From positions 132,471 to 175,495 of the forward strand of contig MU619291.1 in NCBI GenBank assembly GCA_025201805.1: a stretch of DNA of 43,025 nt. Direction: 5' to 3'. The notes under the pieces are model-generated. The model did no database searches. It had not been told where the DNA came from and was given only the letters and a program-made list of their open reading frames with translations. Below, one piece after another: positions 1-12,500 of the stretch. The translations under genes and the position numbers were made by a program. How positions within the stretch are numbered: the first letter of the stretch is position 1; the number at the start of each line of letters is the position of its first letter. The DNA is from Parasitella parasitica. Lineage: Eukaryota > Mucoromycota > Mucoromycetes > Mucorales > Mucoraceae.

Positions 1-181
1 GAATTAGGAAGGTTTTCGACTTTTTTGCATTTTTAATTGAAGGAAATAAAATATTTTTATTTCTAAAAATATTTTTTTTAGTTATGATACTGTATATCAG
101 CAAGAAGCTATTGCTAGTGGCCGCCGCTCGAAAGGAGTTGGTAATTTTCCATTTGATTTTTTATGTATTGAAGTCGATTGA
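1..181 (+). CDS. 3' end of an unidentified gene (partial)
   Basis: The last two exons of a plus-strand gene that starts outside the window. Bases 1-11 read Glu-Leu-Gly plus two bases. A 70-nt intron (12-81, GTTTTC donor, T-rich tract, TTTAG) follows, and the terminal exon 82-181 stays in frame to TGA at 179-181. The tail contains SGRRSKGVGNFPFDF and ends CIEVD. The reading frame closes exactly across the intron, which supports a real gene end. I do not recognise the family. The donor is not a consensus GTAAGT, so the left exon limit is less certain than the terminal exon. Confidence 0.5.
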
Positions 182-408
182 AACATACAGTAAATACATA
201 GAGAATATTATCATGTAAACAGTCGACTAGCTTATTGTGTCTAAGCCTTTGAAATAGGACTATTACATACCGTATTGTTATCCCAATACAGTGGCCGTAC
301 AGTTGAGGACAAGCAATGCTTGTCAATTGCAATCCCGCTTTCCTCTCAAATAAAAGCTCTCTTGCTCTGCATTATTCTGTTTCTTTTTTTCACACCAAAG
401 CTTTCAAT

Positions 409-1425
409 ATGGAGACTTCTCATTCAATATTAGAAGGCCCTTTACTGCAATCGCAACGAGAAACAACTCCAACACATACAGAAACTAGCACAGCTATCGA
501 ACAAGAACAACAAGAATCTCAAGACACTGCCCACGACTCTGAAAGTGGAGAAGCAGCTCTTAATGAATGCTCTAGAGACGATTTTGCTTTCACCGGAAAC
601 GAGCTTCGACAAAGAAATGTTATTCATAAAGAGGCAGTAAAATTAGTACCAACAAAAGCTACTACTACCACTGTTACAGACAACTACAAAGATGATGCCA
701 ATTATAATGGTGGAGGATTCTACGAATGCAATATATGGTGAGTTCAATGTGGAATCTTTGGATGCAATGTAGTTGACATCATTTTACCAAGTTTTGATAC
801 GGCTATTCATCCAGTGCTGACGCTCTGTGGACATTTGTTTTGGTAAGGTTCAATTGTCGAGGGCTTCTTTTCAGTGGCTGACTATATGGAAATAGTTGGT
901 CTTGCCTTGCTCAATGGTTGAATGCACAGTCAAGAAACCCTACGTGTCCCGTTTGTAAGGCAGGATGTGGTAAGGATAAGGTAATCCCAATTTACGGCCG
1001 TGGAAAAGAGGAGAAAGATCCAAGGTACAACACCGTTAACCACACAAGCGTTATATGGCATTTACATTAACCTATGGTTTAGAAACGATCCTTCAATTCC
1101 AACTAGACCAGCGGGACAAAGACCACCACCTATTCGTGATCCCAATAGACCAGCTACATCTTTTTTTGGACAACCGTTTAGCAATAATGCTTTCAATAGA
1201 GGTGGAATGTCTATATCTGCTGGTTTTGGGTTCTTTCCGTTGGGCGTGACATTTGTAAATGTAAGTTGGTTTGGGTTATTTGTGTGTGATTATACGCTCA
1301 AATTCGAAATCTAGAATATTCCAACAGGCTCTAATAATAATGCTCAATCACCTCAAGGCGCTTTTATGTCAAGACTAGTTATGATGCTATTGAGTTTATT
1401 AGTAATTGCCATTATTTTCGCATAA
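409..1425 (+). CDS. ER-anchored RING E3 ubiquitin ligase, RNF5/RNF185 (RMA1) type
   Basis: Five exons (409-737, 792-842, 896-1024, 1083-1260, 1315-1425) give 265 aa with exact frame closure. A C3HC4 RING sits at C107, C110, C122, H124, C127, C130, C144 and C147, with the family signature TLCGHLFCW. After it come IPTRPAGQRPPP, typical of RNF5/RNF185, a hydrophobic segment around residues 200-220 and a C-terminal membrane anchor (about 248-265). In this family the RING faces the cytosol and ubiquitinates ER-membrane and misfolded clients for Cdc48-dependent degradation. The first 100 residues are Ser/Thr/Glu-rich and not conserved. The longer ORF begins at 316, but ATG 409 is the first Met with fungal-like context. 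An AATAAA lies at 1569. The family call is firm; RNF5 versus RNF185 cannot be separated. Confidence 0.93.
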
Positions 1426-1853
1426 AAAAAAAAAAAGATATCTGTATTTCCGTTGAAAAAGTGTATTTGTCTGATCCTCTATAACGACATGGAGGTATTT
1501 TTGCATTGGTGGGCAAAGCTTCGCTTTTGATGACCGAAAAGCTTTAATATTACCGTGTTGTTTTCAAGAATAAAACTTTCCATCTTTTATTTCTCCTTTG
1601 ATTTTGTAATGAACAAAACGGCCGTGTCGACTAGATTAATCAGCCATCAGTGCCAATTTTATGTAAATTCAGTATAATGTGTTACGAGGGTCAATTGGAC
1701 GAATGTCTCTTGCAAAATGATTTTTATTGCTGTCTAATGGAGCGCAAATGTACGAAAATAAATGTTTTCTCTTTACAATAAGGCTTTCAAGCAATTTGCG
1801 TTTCTTTTAGAATTAACGCCATATATCCTTAGAATTCTCGCAATTAAATCATG
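1426..1853. other. Convergent intergenic region
   Basis: The 3' flanks of the RING ligase (+) and the stress protein (-) face each other here. A poly-A run follows the ligase stop, and AATAAA at 1569-1574 is a plausible polyadenylation signal. No coding exon is visible on either strand. Confidence 0.6.
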
Positions 1854-3050
1854 TCAGTTTGCTGTTCCATCATAGCTATTAAGGCTGAGCTCTGCTTCGT
1901 CCACCTTCAAATGTCCATTCATCACACTTTGGCTCAGTTTTTGGGCTGCTGTCTTTTTGTGCTTTTTGCTCTTTTCTTTCTTTTGTGGCCTTACAACCGA
2001 GACAGGAACTGGTGAGTTATGAACTAGAAAAGTTGACATACTACCCATAAGCATCCTAGATGATAAGAATAGAAAAATAAGTTAGTTGCTATGCAACCTG
2101 AGTGTTTGTATCTGTCCTTGGTTTTACCCCTTAATTGCACCTCTATCTCGGGAACCACAAACCACCATTGTCAATTTTGGAGTAGAATAAATCTGGGGAT
2201 TTATATTAGCAAATATGTCTTCTACATGTCTCTGTATGGCTTACCAGATTCAACAAAGACTCTCTGGTTTTACCAGTTACCGAGTAGATGACAATCTTGA
2301 TATTGTAGAGCAACATTTCATCCATGATGGTTCTCACACGGGAGATCATAGTCTTCGATTTTCGGTCAAGTTCTCTCCAAAGTTTATATTTTTCATCGTC
2401 ATCCATATCCTCGACGTCGTCATCAATACTAATAGCGCTAGCCACATGAAGTTCATCGCCACTACGCAGCAGTGTGCCGATTCCCCACCTGAGAGCGTAC
2501 ATACTTTCTTCGCCTAAATCACACATCATCATATAGCGCTTTGGTTTGGCGGCTTTTCTCTCATGGGATATACCATAGTGAAACGTAACCTCAATATAGT
2601 CATCTCGGGTAACAAGAATGGGTGGATCAGAAAAGACTAGCTCTGGTGGTCTTCGGACCAACTTGTGCTTTGTGTGATGAGTTGGTGAAGGTGGTATCAT
2701 GGAGTCATCGAGATGAATTTGTCGATTGCTCTCTGTGATTTTGTACAGCTCGGGATCGCGTATAGCAAGATCATCCTCATAATCGTCCTCATCTCCATCA
2801 ACACCACCTTCTTCGTCTGACGAGGAACTATCGTCTTCAGGGTTGATTTGATTAGGATCAGGTTTTTGAACGATTACAGCTTCTTTTACTCTTCTGTCCT
2901 CTGCAGTGTCTCTATTCAAGTCTTGAATTTCCTGCGACAGCATGGCATCCAAGTCCCATGAAGTGCTGTTACTGACTGGTTTAGTCTGTTTAAATAGATG
3001 AATTTATGGTATTTTTGACGAGCAGCTAAATATCAAACCTTCAAGCTCAT
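1854..3050 (-). CDS. Universal stress protein (UspA domain)
   Basis: Four exons on the minus strand (3050-3039, 2985-2245, 2192-2128, 2055-1854) encode 339 aa. The first exon is only 12 nt (Met-Ser-Leu-Lys). It was chosen because the conserved frame has no ATG between its acceptor at 2985 and the internal Met, and because it closes in frame. The N-terminal half is acidic and disordered, with a run of Ser then Asp/Glu near residues 45-65. The Usp domain runs from about residue 125 to 300. It ends with the ATP-binding signature GSRDRGAIKGMLMGSMS (264 onward), matching G-x2-G-x9-G-S, then SPVPVSVVRP and a basic tail. Usp proteins bind ATP or AMP and act in stress responses; the target here is unknown. 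The donor of intron 1 (GTTTGA) is weak. Confidence 0.87.
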
Positions 3051-3338
3051 TTACGTATTGTAGAAGAAAAACAACAGTAGTCTTTTTTTGTTCCTGAGGT
3101 AGAATAAATCAGCTTTTTTAAACCAATGGTAATAGATGTCTTGTTTGTGAGCCATCTGTGAAACAGGTGAAAAAAAATAAATTTATTGTTCAAAACATAG
3201 TAAGATATACAAAGATTCTTTGTGATAATTTTGGGAATCTACCCTTTCTAAAACGAAAGGAAAAGACTTATAAATACAATGATACGGTTTGTGCGATGTA
3301 GATTATGTATGTAATTAGTTTTTATGATCAATATTCGC

Positions 3339-5414
3339 TCATTGGTGGACTTGCGAGACAATGGAAGGAATAACAGAGGGATCAGCCAAGGTAGAAGTGT
3401 CACCGAGTTGGCTGTGTTCGCCATTGACGATCTTGCGAAGAATACGGCGGACGATCTTGCCAGAGCGAGTCTTGGGGTGCTCACGAATAATGTGGATGCG
3501 CTTAGGAGCTGCGAAAGGGCCGATAATCTTACGGACACTCAGGACCAACTCGCGGTCAAGACCATCATTGACATTGACATGAGGCTTCAGACTAACAAAT
3601 GCATGGATAGCCTGACCGGTCAAATCATCATGAGCACCAACAACAGCCGATTCAGAAACAGAGTTGTGGCTGGCAAGAGCGGATTCAATCTCGGCGGTGG
3701 AAAGACGATGACCAGACACATTGATAACATCATCAACACGACCACGGATCCAGATATAGCCATCCTTATCAAGCGAAGCACCATCGCCAGTGAAGTAGAT
3801 GCCAGGATAAACCTTTAAATAGGTGTCAAGGAATCGAGTGTGGTTTTGGTAAATGGAGCGAGCCATAGATGGCCAGGGGCTTTTGATAGCCAACACGCCT
3901 GTCTCGTCGAAACTCTCAATCTTGGCACCAGTAGCAGGATCCAGCAAAATAGGTTGAATGCCAAAAAATGGAAGGGTAGCAGAGCCAGGCTTGGTAGGTG
4001 TACAACCAGGCAAAGGGCTGATAATGATGGATCCAGTCTCGGTTTGCCAGTAAGTATCAACAACGGCACAACGGCCCTTACCAACCTTTTCATTGTACCA
4101 ATTCCAAGCTTCAGGGTTGATCGGCTCACCAACAGAGCCAATAACTCGAAGGCTAGACAGGTCGCATTCGTCGACCCACTTGTCACCAAGACGCTGGAGA
4201 GCACGGATAGCGGTGGGAGCGGTGTAGAATTGAGTGACCTTGTGCTTGTCAATAAGCTCCCAGAAACGAGCTGGTGTGGGGTATGTAGGGGTGCTTTCAA
4301 ACAAGACGGTCGTGACACCGAGAGTAAGAGGGCCGTACAGGATGTATGTATGCCCAGTAACCCAACCAATGTCAGCCATACAAGCATAAATGTCGTCTGG
4401 ATGAACGTCAAAGATGTACTTTACAGTGGCTGCGGCGCCTAAAAGATAGCCCCCAGTAGTGTGAACAATACCTTTAGGAGCGCCAGTGGAGCCAGAGGTA
4501 TACAGCAGGAAAAGAGGGTCTTCAGCGCTCATTTTTTCATAGGGACAAACAGGGCGAGCCTTCGCCATCTCCTCATGCCACCAGAGATCACGGTTTTCGG
4601 TCATACATATGTCAGAACCTGTACGCTGATACACAATGACATGCTCCACTTGGTGCGCTTCCTCTTTGGCCAGAGCATTGTCCACAATAGATTTAGTAGC
4701 AATGTTGCGACCGCCACGACGACCTTCGTCCGATGTAATCACAATATGGGCCCCACAATCAGCTACACGATCCAAGAGAGATTCAGCAGAGAAACCAGCA
4801 AACACGACGGAATGGATGGCGCCGATACGGGCACAGGCCAGAATGGCAATCATGGTCTCTGGAATCATAGGCATATAGATGGCAACATTATCCCCCTTAC
4901 GAACACCGAGACCTCTGAGGACATTGGCCATACGGCAAACATCACGCAAAAGTTCACCGTAACTGATATAACGAACATTGGCGGGCTCATCGCCCTCGTG
5001 AATAATGGCAATCTTGTCAGGGTTCTTGAGAGCATGGCGATCGACAGCATTGTAGCAGGCATTTAACTCACCTTCCAAAAACCATGCAATGTCGCCGTCC
5101 TCAAACGATCCATGGCTGACAGTTTCAAAAGGTTTGTCCCAAGATAGGAGATCGCGAGCAAGCTATGAAAAATGACTGTTGATATCATCACCTTTTGACA
5201 ACAACACAACACATGTCCTTACATTGCCGAAAAATTTGTCGGGTTCTTCAACGCTTTCCTTCCACATGGAGCGGTATTGCTCCATAGAACTGACATGAGG
5301 AGTGATGCATTGCTTGCTGTCAAGTAGACGGCTGGGGACAGGATGGGTAGTGATCTCAGGCACGTTCTCTTGCAGTTGAGCAGCAGCAATGTTGTTCTCC
5401 GTCAAGTGAGGCAT
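3339..5414 (-). CDS. facA: Acetyl-CoA synthetase (acetate-CoA ligase)
   Basis: Two exons (5414-5223 and 5162-3339) give 671 aa, the usual length for fungal ACS. The enzyme activates acetate through acetyl-AMP to acetyl-CoA, feeding the glyoxylate cycle, lipid synthesis and histone acetylation. Adenylate-forming motifs are present in order: [14 protein letters not shown] (about 285-298), YWQTETGS, the hinge-region YFTGDGA...[13 protein letters not shown], and the C-terminal PKTRSGK with catalytic, acetylatable Lys633. There is no C-terminal peroxisomal tripeptide (it ends VHQ), so the cytosol or nucleus is likely. The start at 5414 follows a non-coding leader and precedes the conserved ACS N-terminus. 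The coding sequence is more GC-rich than its flanks, suggesting high expression. The symbol follows fungal usage; the enzyme identity is certain. Confidence 0.96.
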
Positions 5415-8400
5415 TTCGTCTTGCTGGATAATCAGAAAGAAAGGGAAGCAAAAGGGATACGGTTTTAAGCTAGTGGAAAGAATGGAGATCTAAATAAAAT
5501 TTTAGCCCTTTATTGATAATATTCTATTATCGCTCATATAGTTAAATCACCATCCTTTCAAACAAACCCAGTGGAAAGGTTTCAAATGTCAAGATCGAAA
5601 AACAAGGATAACACCAAGAAACATGCCAAATCCTGTTGCTCTGCGGTTTTCTACCTCGTACTTTGTTGTCATTTTGGTTTGCACATGCAAGTAGTGCCAT
5701 AGTTTGACAGGTAGATGCATAAACCTTTTTCCAAATTTACAGCTGCCTTCCCCCCATGTTGGGTGGGGATCATACATTCTGGCCGTGTCACAACAGCTTT
5801 CTATTTCGGGTGCAATGTATGTTTGTGTTCCTACTTCCGTACCAAATCATGGCACTTTTTTTTTTAGATAACCGTTCAACCTATTCAATTACAACGAAGC
5901 AGAGCAACTCGTCCAGTCGGAGGGCTTTTTTTGTCGGCTGCCATCTCTTTTTGGAAGAGGAAAGCTTTCTTAATTTGGTTTTCTCCCCGCGGCCGTAAAA
6001 GTTGCAAATCTAAACTTAATCTTCTGGTCAGTTCATCTTCCCCAAAGCTGCTAAAAATGCCTTGGATGTGCTCGCACTTTTCAAAATAGGGGATTCAAGA
6101 AATTGAAGACAATGCCAATAACAGTGCTCTGTTTTCCATATCTTCTTGTACAGAATTTTAACCTAAAATTATACGATTGGAATTTTTTTTTTTTTTTTGT
6201 TTCTCGAAAGGTCTATACATGATGGATTTCACTAACTAGTACAAGCCTGTTCTTGAATATTACCCTGAAGACGATGAAGATATGGATGGCAGAATGGACT
6301 TTGAAAAATCTAGCTTTCTAATACGGTGAAATAAGCAAATTAGTAGATATCGACACTGTACCAATTTGTGAGCAGATGGAAGTCGAACTGTAACTGGCCA
6401 TTATCTGAGTTTTTTGAGGGTTGTAACGGGTGAGGTATATGACTTTGGTTTAGACACTCGTTCAACAAAACGTAGAAGTGAAGGCCCTGATTTGAACCAC
6501 ATCGTGTACATCCTGGTGTGCCTTCGTTAGAAGAAGACCTGAGATCAACAGCACAGATAGCTTGGAGGCTATTTTGTTAGAGGGCTGGTGGAAGCCATGT
6601 GTTAAATACTGGCTTGATCTGGCAACATTAAACAGAGTTTACTGCTTCCTATCGATTCTGAATAGCAATATTTTATATACAATCTTTTAATGGTTTTTGA
6701 AAAAAAAAAAAAAAAAAAGGTCAAGTAAACGAGAAAGATCATGGTGATTATAATAATAAAGATTAGGGTTTCTGGTAACAAATTTTTTATTTCTGATAAA
6801 AGCTGCTTTGTTTTGTCCAAAGTGAAAATAAAAAAGAGAATATTTTGTAAAATAAGCTATCTTTAATTTCAAGGCAGTCTTCAAAAAAAAAAGTTACGGT
6901 TGTCTATTGACAAATATCTGTGGTTCCGGGTGTAAGTGTATCTGTTGACTGTGGATCAAAAATCGTTAATTGGATTCAGGAACGGAGAGCAAGGTTGAAG
7001 ATAAACACATTTATATCCTTGGGATTTCACAAATTTCTATGCAGATGGTTGTTTCTAGGAATGAGTGTGATATCTTGGGCCAGATTGTTTCCTTTTCTCT
7101 GGCACTTTTTTATACCTTCAGTTGATCTGGCGTCTTCAAGTGTAGAAAGTCTTGTCAGACAAGTGCCAAACTGGGTTCTGTATATCCAATTGCACAGTAG
7201 AACAGCTATTCAAATCTGCGCCATCTTCTCCATAATATTGGAATGGTTCAAAAGTGTGCGTCTTTGTAAAGCTTTAGCGTCTGATTTTTTTTTTATCTAC
7301 GCGGACTTCAGTGTGTTATGGTCTGAAAAAAGACAAAAACTGTAAAAAAAAAAAATGTTAGCGATTTCGAACACAGAAAAAAATGTAATGCAAAGTAATA
7401 AATTGGACTATAAGGCACCTTTTGATTACATATTTGCAAAGCTCAGAGCAAGATTTTGTACTTTGTAAGTTGACATCAGATGAAGGTAGCAACTTTTATG
7501 ACTTTTTTAGAAGAATTATTTTTCAATATCGGAGCGTGGGATCGCCAGGCCAGGTACAGACATGAAAGTACTACCATTAGAAAGCCAAAAAGCACATCAT
7601 TAAATAAACGAGGTTGCAATTGTATTTCTCTTGGATTGGGTAATCTGCAGCTTCTCAAAGCTAATGCTTTCTTCAAAAAAACCACCATTTTTCTTTGATG
7701 GCGGAGATTAAACGCGTCCAAAATCAGGAAGAGAAAATTCTTTCAGAAACTCCATTTGGACATCTCGAAAACAAAATTACTCCTTTTAGGCAAGATATCA
7801 TCCTCTGATACTATGCATACCACGACTGTCAGTCTATGATAATAGCTGTATTTTTGGGCGCTCTACACGCTGGTATCATTTCATAATTCATCGTATGCTT
7901 ATGGAAAGAATTCTTCCCAAAAAACTCAAAAACAGATTAAGTGTAAAAAATCAACATTTTGCTTAATCAAAGCGCATTGCCAGCCCTTCAGATCATGGAG
8001 TGGTCTTTTACGATCATTTTCCTCCAATATATGTCATAGTAAAAAATTGCATTTTTGAGGTCAAAATCGAGGATAATGCATAATCGATGATTTTGGATGC
8101 GTGGATACAAGGAAAAAAATCGAAAAAATCCGTCATTTTGCATCGAAAAAAAAATCATGCCCAAATTGCACCAAAATCATATATAATATAGTCTTTTGCC
8201 AATGGATACTATTTCTGGTGTTTTCAGGACACTTTTGATTACAAAAATCACTCAGAAATGGTATACGAAGCTATAATTTTTGCTTTTAAGCTGTAAAAAC
8301 TATTTGTTTGGAGATGATATCACGTCAATATCAATTCCATTACATGACACAGATCTGGCACATCGAGTAGGAAGCAGAAGAGGATAATTAATGGATGCAA

Positions 8401-8639
8401 TATTTTGCTGCAATAAACCCTTGTTGTTTGTGAATAATCCATGAGTTGCTAATTACAAGTGACAGAGAAGCCCTATTACCGTTGTTGCCTATAATAATGC
8501 TTAATGCCAGTTCAAGAGCTCCTCTTTTTGTGAGTCTAATGCTAATCGTGTAAAATAGAAAGCAAAATAGAGGTTAGGATTGGGATTGAGGGTAATTTTA
8601 AAAGTTAAGCTTCATAATAAGTTTCTGGTAGAAGGTTCC

Positions 8640-8748
8640 AGGATCCAGGCACTATACTGTAGAGTATCAAACTCTGAATAGCGGATAATTCGCTATACCA
8701 ACCACATTTTCTATGCCAACCCGTCCGTTATAAAGAGTCCCGACTGTA
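8640..8748 (-). mobile_element. Possible terminal inverted repeat of a pogo/Tc1-like DNA transposon (orphan end)
   Basis: Read on the minus strand from 8746, the DNA starts CAGTCGGGACTCTTTATAAC and is followed by further TATAGCG-type repeats. It is flanked by the dinucleotide TA at 8747-8748. A CAGT start with TATAACG-like steps next to a TA target site is typical of pogo/Tigger-type ends. A palindrome, AGCG-7 nt-CGCT, lies inside near 8680-8694. I could not find the partner end by eye, so this is either a solo end or a chance resemblance. Confidence 0.3.
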
Positions 8749-8997
8749 TATTCTTTCCTTGATATTGGATGTGCAGACTCTACTCAACAGATGTAGCACA
8801 AAATGAAAATGTGAAGTTATAAAAATAGAGATTGCCATTTCCTTGAATATGATATGACTCTTGAAAAGAAATATACTTTAAAGAAAAAAAAAAAAAAATG
8901 AAATGGTTGGTTTAAACTTAGATTCAGAAATAAACTGCCATCGTGAAAATGCATAATTTGACGGGTTCGTACAATTAAACGCTTTATTAGTCTGCAG

Positions 8998-9037
8998 TTT
9001 GATAGTTTGATAGGTTGATAGGTTGATAGTTTGACAT
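8998..9037. repeat. Short tandem repeat, five copies of an 8-mer
   Basis: Five consecutive copies of (T/G)TTGATAG run from 8998 to 9037. Two copies read TTTGATAG, two GTTGATAG, and the last is mutated to TTTGACAT. It lies in AT-rich non-coding DNA and has no coding frame. Confidence 0.75.
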
Positions 9038-9536
9038 TTTAAAGGTTTTTTAATTTAATTATTTTTTAGTTTATGTACCTATGCATTTATATAGACTTTT
9101 CTAAATATTTGAGCTTATTTAGATGTCTAATTTCTAACAAATATAGCTGAAATAATTTATCAACATTTAAACTTTATGCAATTCAAAAGATTTCGTATTG
9201 TGGCCCGTTAATGATTGTTCACTTTCAAGTTTTGGAGTACATATCAATAGTTTTGATAAAGAATTATCATTGTATTAAAAAATGGGAAAACAAACAAACC
9301 AAAAGCCATTCATTTAAACATAACGAGTGCTCCTGCACAATAACTGTTTGATCAAAAATAATTAAAGCGTCGCAATTTCGCATTTAATTATAAATTGATA
9401 TTGAAACAAGGAACAAACAGCAGCAGTACAAAAGCCACTATCATATCGATGATCATACCGAGTTAAATTATATAGGTCTCAAAGAACACACGCTTATAAT
9501 CTCATACTGCATTCACTATTGATCTATTTTATATAT

Positions 9537-12500
9537 TCAATTGTACTGTTGAAGTGCGCTGTAATGTTGGATTTGGCTCATCCACTGACGCTTTTGAGCA
9601 GCAGTTGAAGTTTTAACAGCAATCACTTGATTACCCGAAACAATTTGAAATGATAAATCATCTATGTTCAATACTTGGTTTAGCACAATATATGGAGACA
9701 GCGTGCTTTTTGCTTACCAGAATTATTGCCAAAGGACGTTTTCAGAGTTATTGTTGTTTGCTGACGAACGCTGATACTCTCAATGGGAAATGGCTGCATG
9801 TGATGTCCAATTAGTATAACATACTTGCAGTTCAAATTATATCCACAAACCTCTCGGTACAAGGTGTAAAGATACCCTTTTGAACTCAAAGTTTTCAAAG
9901 GTTCTGCTAATAATAAAATGTCGTTGAATAAAAACCCGTGCAACTTTCTGCCACTCTTTGCTTTGTAAAGCGCTCCGTCCATAATGAATTCGCGGCCTGC
10001 AATATCAAGTCTCTACATGTGTACACAGGCAAATCAGCTTTCCAACGATCTTATCCGTCCGATTATTATGTTCACTTACGCCAGTTACCTCCATGTCTAT
10101 GATTCGAGACAGTTCAGACATTTTCTGTATATTCTCAAATCGTCTAGTTTCTTCGTTCACGTCTTCAAGTACTTTTTGAGCAATTGATAGTGCAGATTTG
10201 ACGAGAGCATGGTCAGGATGCTTTTTAGGGGTACAATTCAAGATCTGTTTGTAGCGAGAGGGTTAGTCTCTACGACTGAAGAAACACAGTATAGAATGCA
10301 ATTACTTGGCGAAGAAGGAGGGGGTATCTTGTAATGCGCTGCACAGGTTCTAGCAAAAAATGAGAAAGGTCCAACGAACGACATTCAGGTCTAGTTTGTG
10401 CAGTCTTCGATAAAAAAAAAAGAGAGGTGGGAATTAATTGACCATGTATACACATTCAGTGTAAAGTACCTTTAAAAACACTTCAAACCACTGATCATTC
10501 TCTCTTTTCTTTTGCAGAAACTTCGTAGCATAAGATTGGTTCCTGCAGTATGTAGAATAGCACTGCAAGTTATCGGCCTATCAACAGTTTATTAATATCA
10601 GCCCACAGCAGCAAACACGCGACTTACATGTTTCAAAAAGACATCGCCAATATTATCGATTACATTTGCCTGCTCTCGCTGTCTTGTTTCCAAATCACTC
10701 AAAAGTGTAGTATTACAGATTAACAAATCGTCAATGTTTGAAAACACAACATCTCGCTCATCTTGTGTCAAGTACTTTCCAGAATCTGTGTAAAATACCT
10801 ACATTTGACATCAAATTAATTACATTTGTAACACTTGGGCGGTTGAGACTTACGTTGATAATCATCTGAAGATCACACAGATAACTCCTTTCGGTTGAAA
10901 TAAGCTCAAATATGGCTTCTTGCCGTTTACGTTCGTCCGCTGGTATAGCGTTCAATTCAATTTCATCCATAATTCTAGCCCATGAAAGTAGCTCCAGATT
11001 CTCAGACATGTTTCCGCTGTGCGGAAGAAGCAATTGAGGCGTACCGACGAGGCTATTGTTGGCAGTACTCACAGAACTCGCTGCTCTTCGACGTTTAGTT
11101 AACTCTGCCTTGCTGGCGCCCAGACTGGCCTTTTTCATCATGGGTGTGTTGGGTGCAGATAATCCTCGAGATAAATGGGTGTCTGAAACTGCCAAGTGGT
11201 TATTTTTACAGGTATATACATTAGTGGTTGATTTACTGGGTATAGGGATGGTTTTAGTATACGCTGATAAAGTAGCATCAGCGTGAGGTTTGCGGTTTGA
11301 AGCTAAAATACATGCTACACGTTTAGCTTTTTGACTTATCTCGCCAGAGCAAACTTTACCAGAGTCGATCTTTTCAACATATGTTTTTGGAAAATATCCG
11401 CTTTCCTTGGTATCTTCGTTTGTGCCATACCACCAATCGCTGCTCTCATCTTGGAAGGGTTGGACCACAATCACCTCATTCTCGTAAAAGCCTAAATCAT
11501 CAGCGCGATTTTTGGTGAATTCATACAATGTCTTTACATGGAAGGCTGGCACAGAACATTGAATAACACAGTAAAACTACACAGTTGCGTATAAACATAC
11601 CTTCTTCCACGACTTCTACATATGTGCGAGGAAAAAAGCCAACAGAGTTGGTGGATAATGATGTTCCATACCACCAATCACTGCCTTTGTCCTTTGAGGG
11701 ATGTGCTTTGAGTGTCTCGTTGGCAGAGAAAGATAAATCATCCTCTCGGATTCCCTGGTACTCGTATAATGTCTTGACTCGATAGACTTGAGAACGCACA
11801 GTTAGCCTTTTTTTTTTTTTTTTTGGATCAACCAGCCTCTATTACTTACTAATGCTGAAATTCACCTCATCTTCCACATCGATGCCATAGCCACTGTTTC
11901 CTGCAGTTGTGCTGTTCGAATTTGTAAAAGATGCAGTTGTAGCCGACGCAGAGTCAGCGGCAGCGGCAGCGGCTTTCTCTTGCTCCTGCAATCTCTTCTC
12001 CTCCTCGAGCTTCTGTTCTTCTAGTTTCTTTTCCTCTAAAAATTGCTCTTTTCGTCGTTTCATTCTTAGCTCATTTTCCAATTGAGCACGCCGTCTGTCC
12101 TCTTCTTCAAGACGCTGTTTCTTTTGCAATCTTGCTTCTTCCTCCTCCTCTAAGCGCTTTCTGGCGTTAGCAGCTTCTTGTTCCTTTTCTTTGATATGTC
12201 TCTCTTCTTCCAAGCGTTTCTGGCGCTCAGCCTCTTCCCACAATCTCTGTCTATTAATCTCTTCTTGTCTCGCGGCTTCGATTTCCCTCTCTTGACGTTC
12301 GATTTCCATGCGGCGCAGGCGTTTTTCTCGAGCTGCCTGTTCTGCAGCCTCTCGAGCTTTGTTTTGGAGGAGTTCCTCCACTACTCTCTCTTCTTCTTCT
12401 CTCCTCTTTCTTTCCTCTGCCTCTTTCCTCAGTCTTTCTTCTCTTTCTAAACAAAGCCTCTGTTTTTCTGCTTCAAGCTCGAGCCGTTGTTTCTCTGCCA

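Larger units (their letters stand above)
5415..9536. other. 4.1-kb gene-poor region with ORF debris
   Basis: No intact gene is visible. The first 600 bases upstream of the acetyl-CoA synthetase would hold its promoter. From about 6220 to 6600 short coding-like runs appear (for example YYPEDDEDMDG after 6270) but are broken by stops. ORFs at 6920-7345 (+) and 7476-7721 (-) are open for 141 and 81 codons without any recognisable motif. The block looks like decayed mobile-element DNA, but I could not name an element from these fragments. Homopolymer A runs lie at 6701-6718 and 8884-8898. Confidence 0.4.

Noticed and set aside
3840-5066. Open frames of about 200 codons on the plus strand, opposite the acetyl-CoA synthetase (3840-4442 and 4461-5066).
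   Set aside because: They are antisense to a fully conserved enzyme, have no domain, and are explained by its biased codon use, which removes antisense stops.
6920-7345. A 141-codon plus-strand frame in the gene-poor region.
   Set aside because: It has no motif, poly-T-derived Phe runs, an alternative-type start and no splice partners. Kept only as debris, not as a gene.
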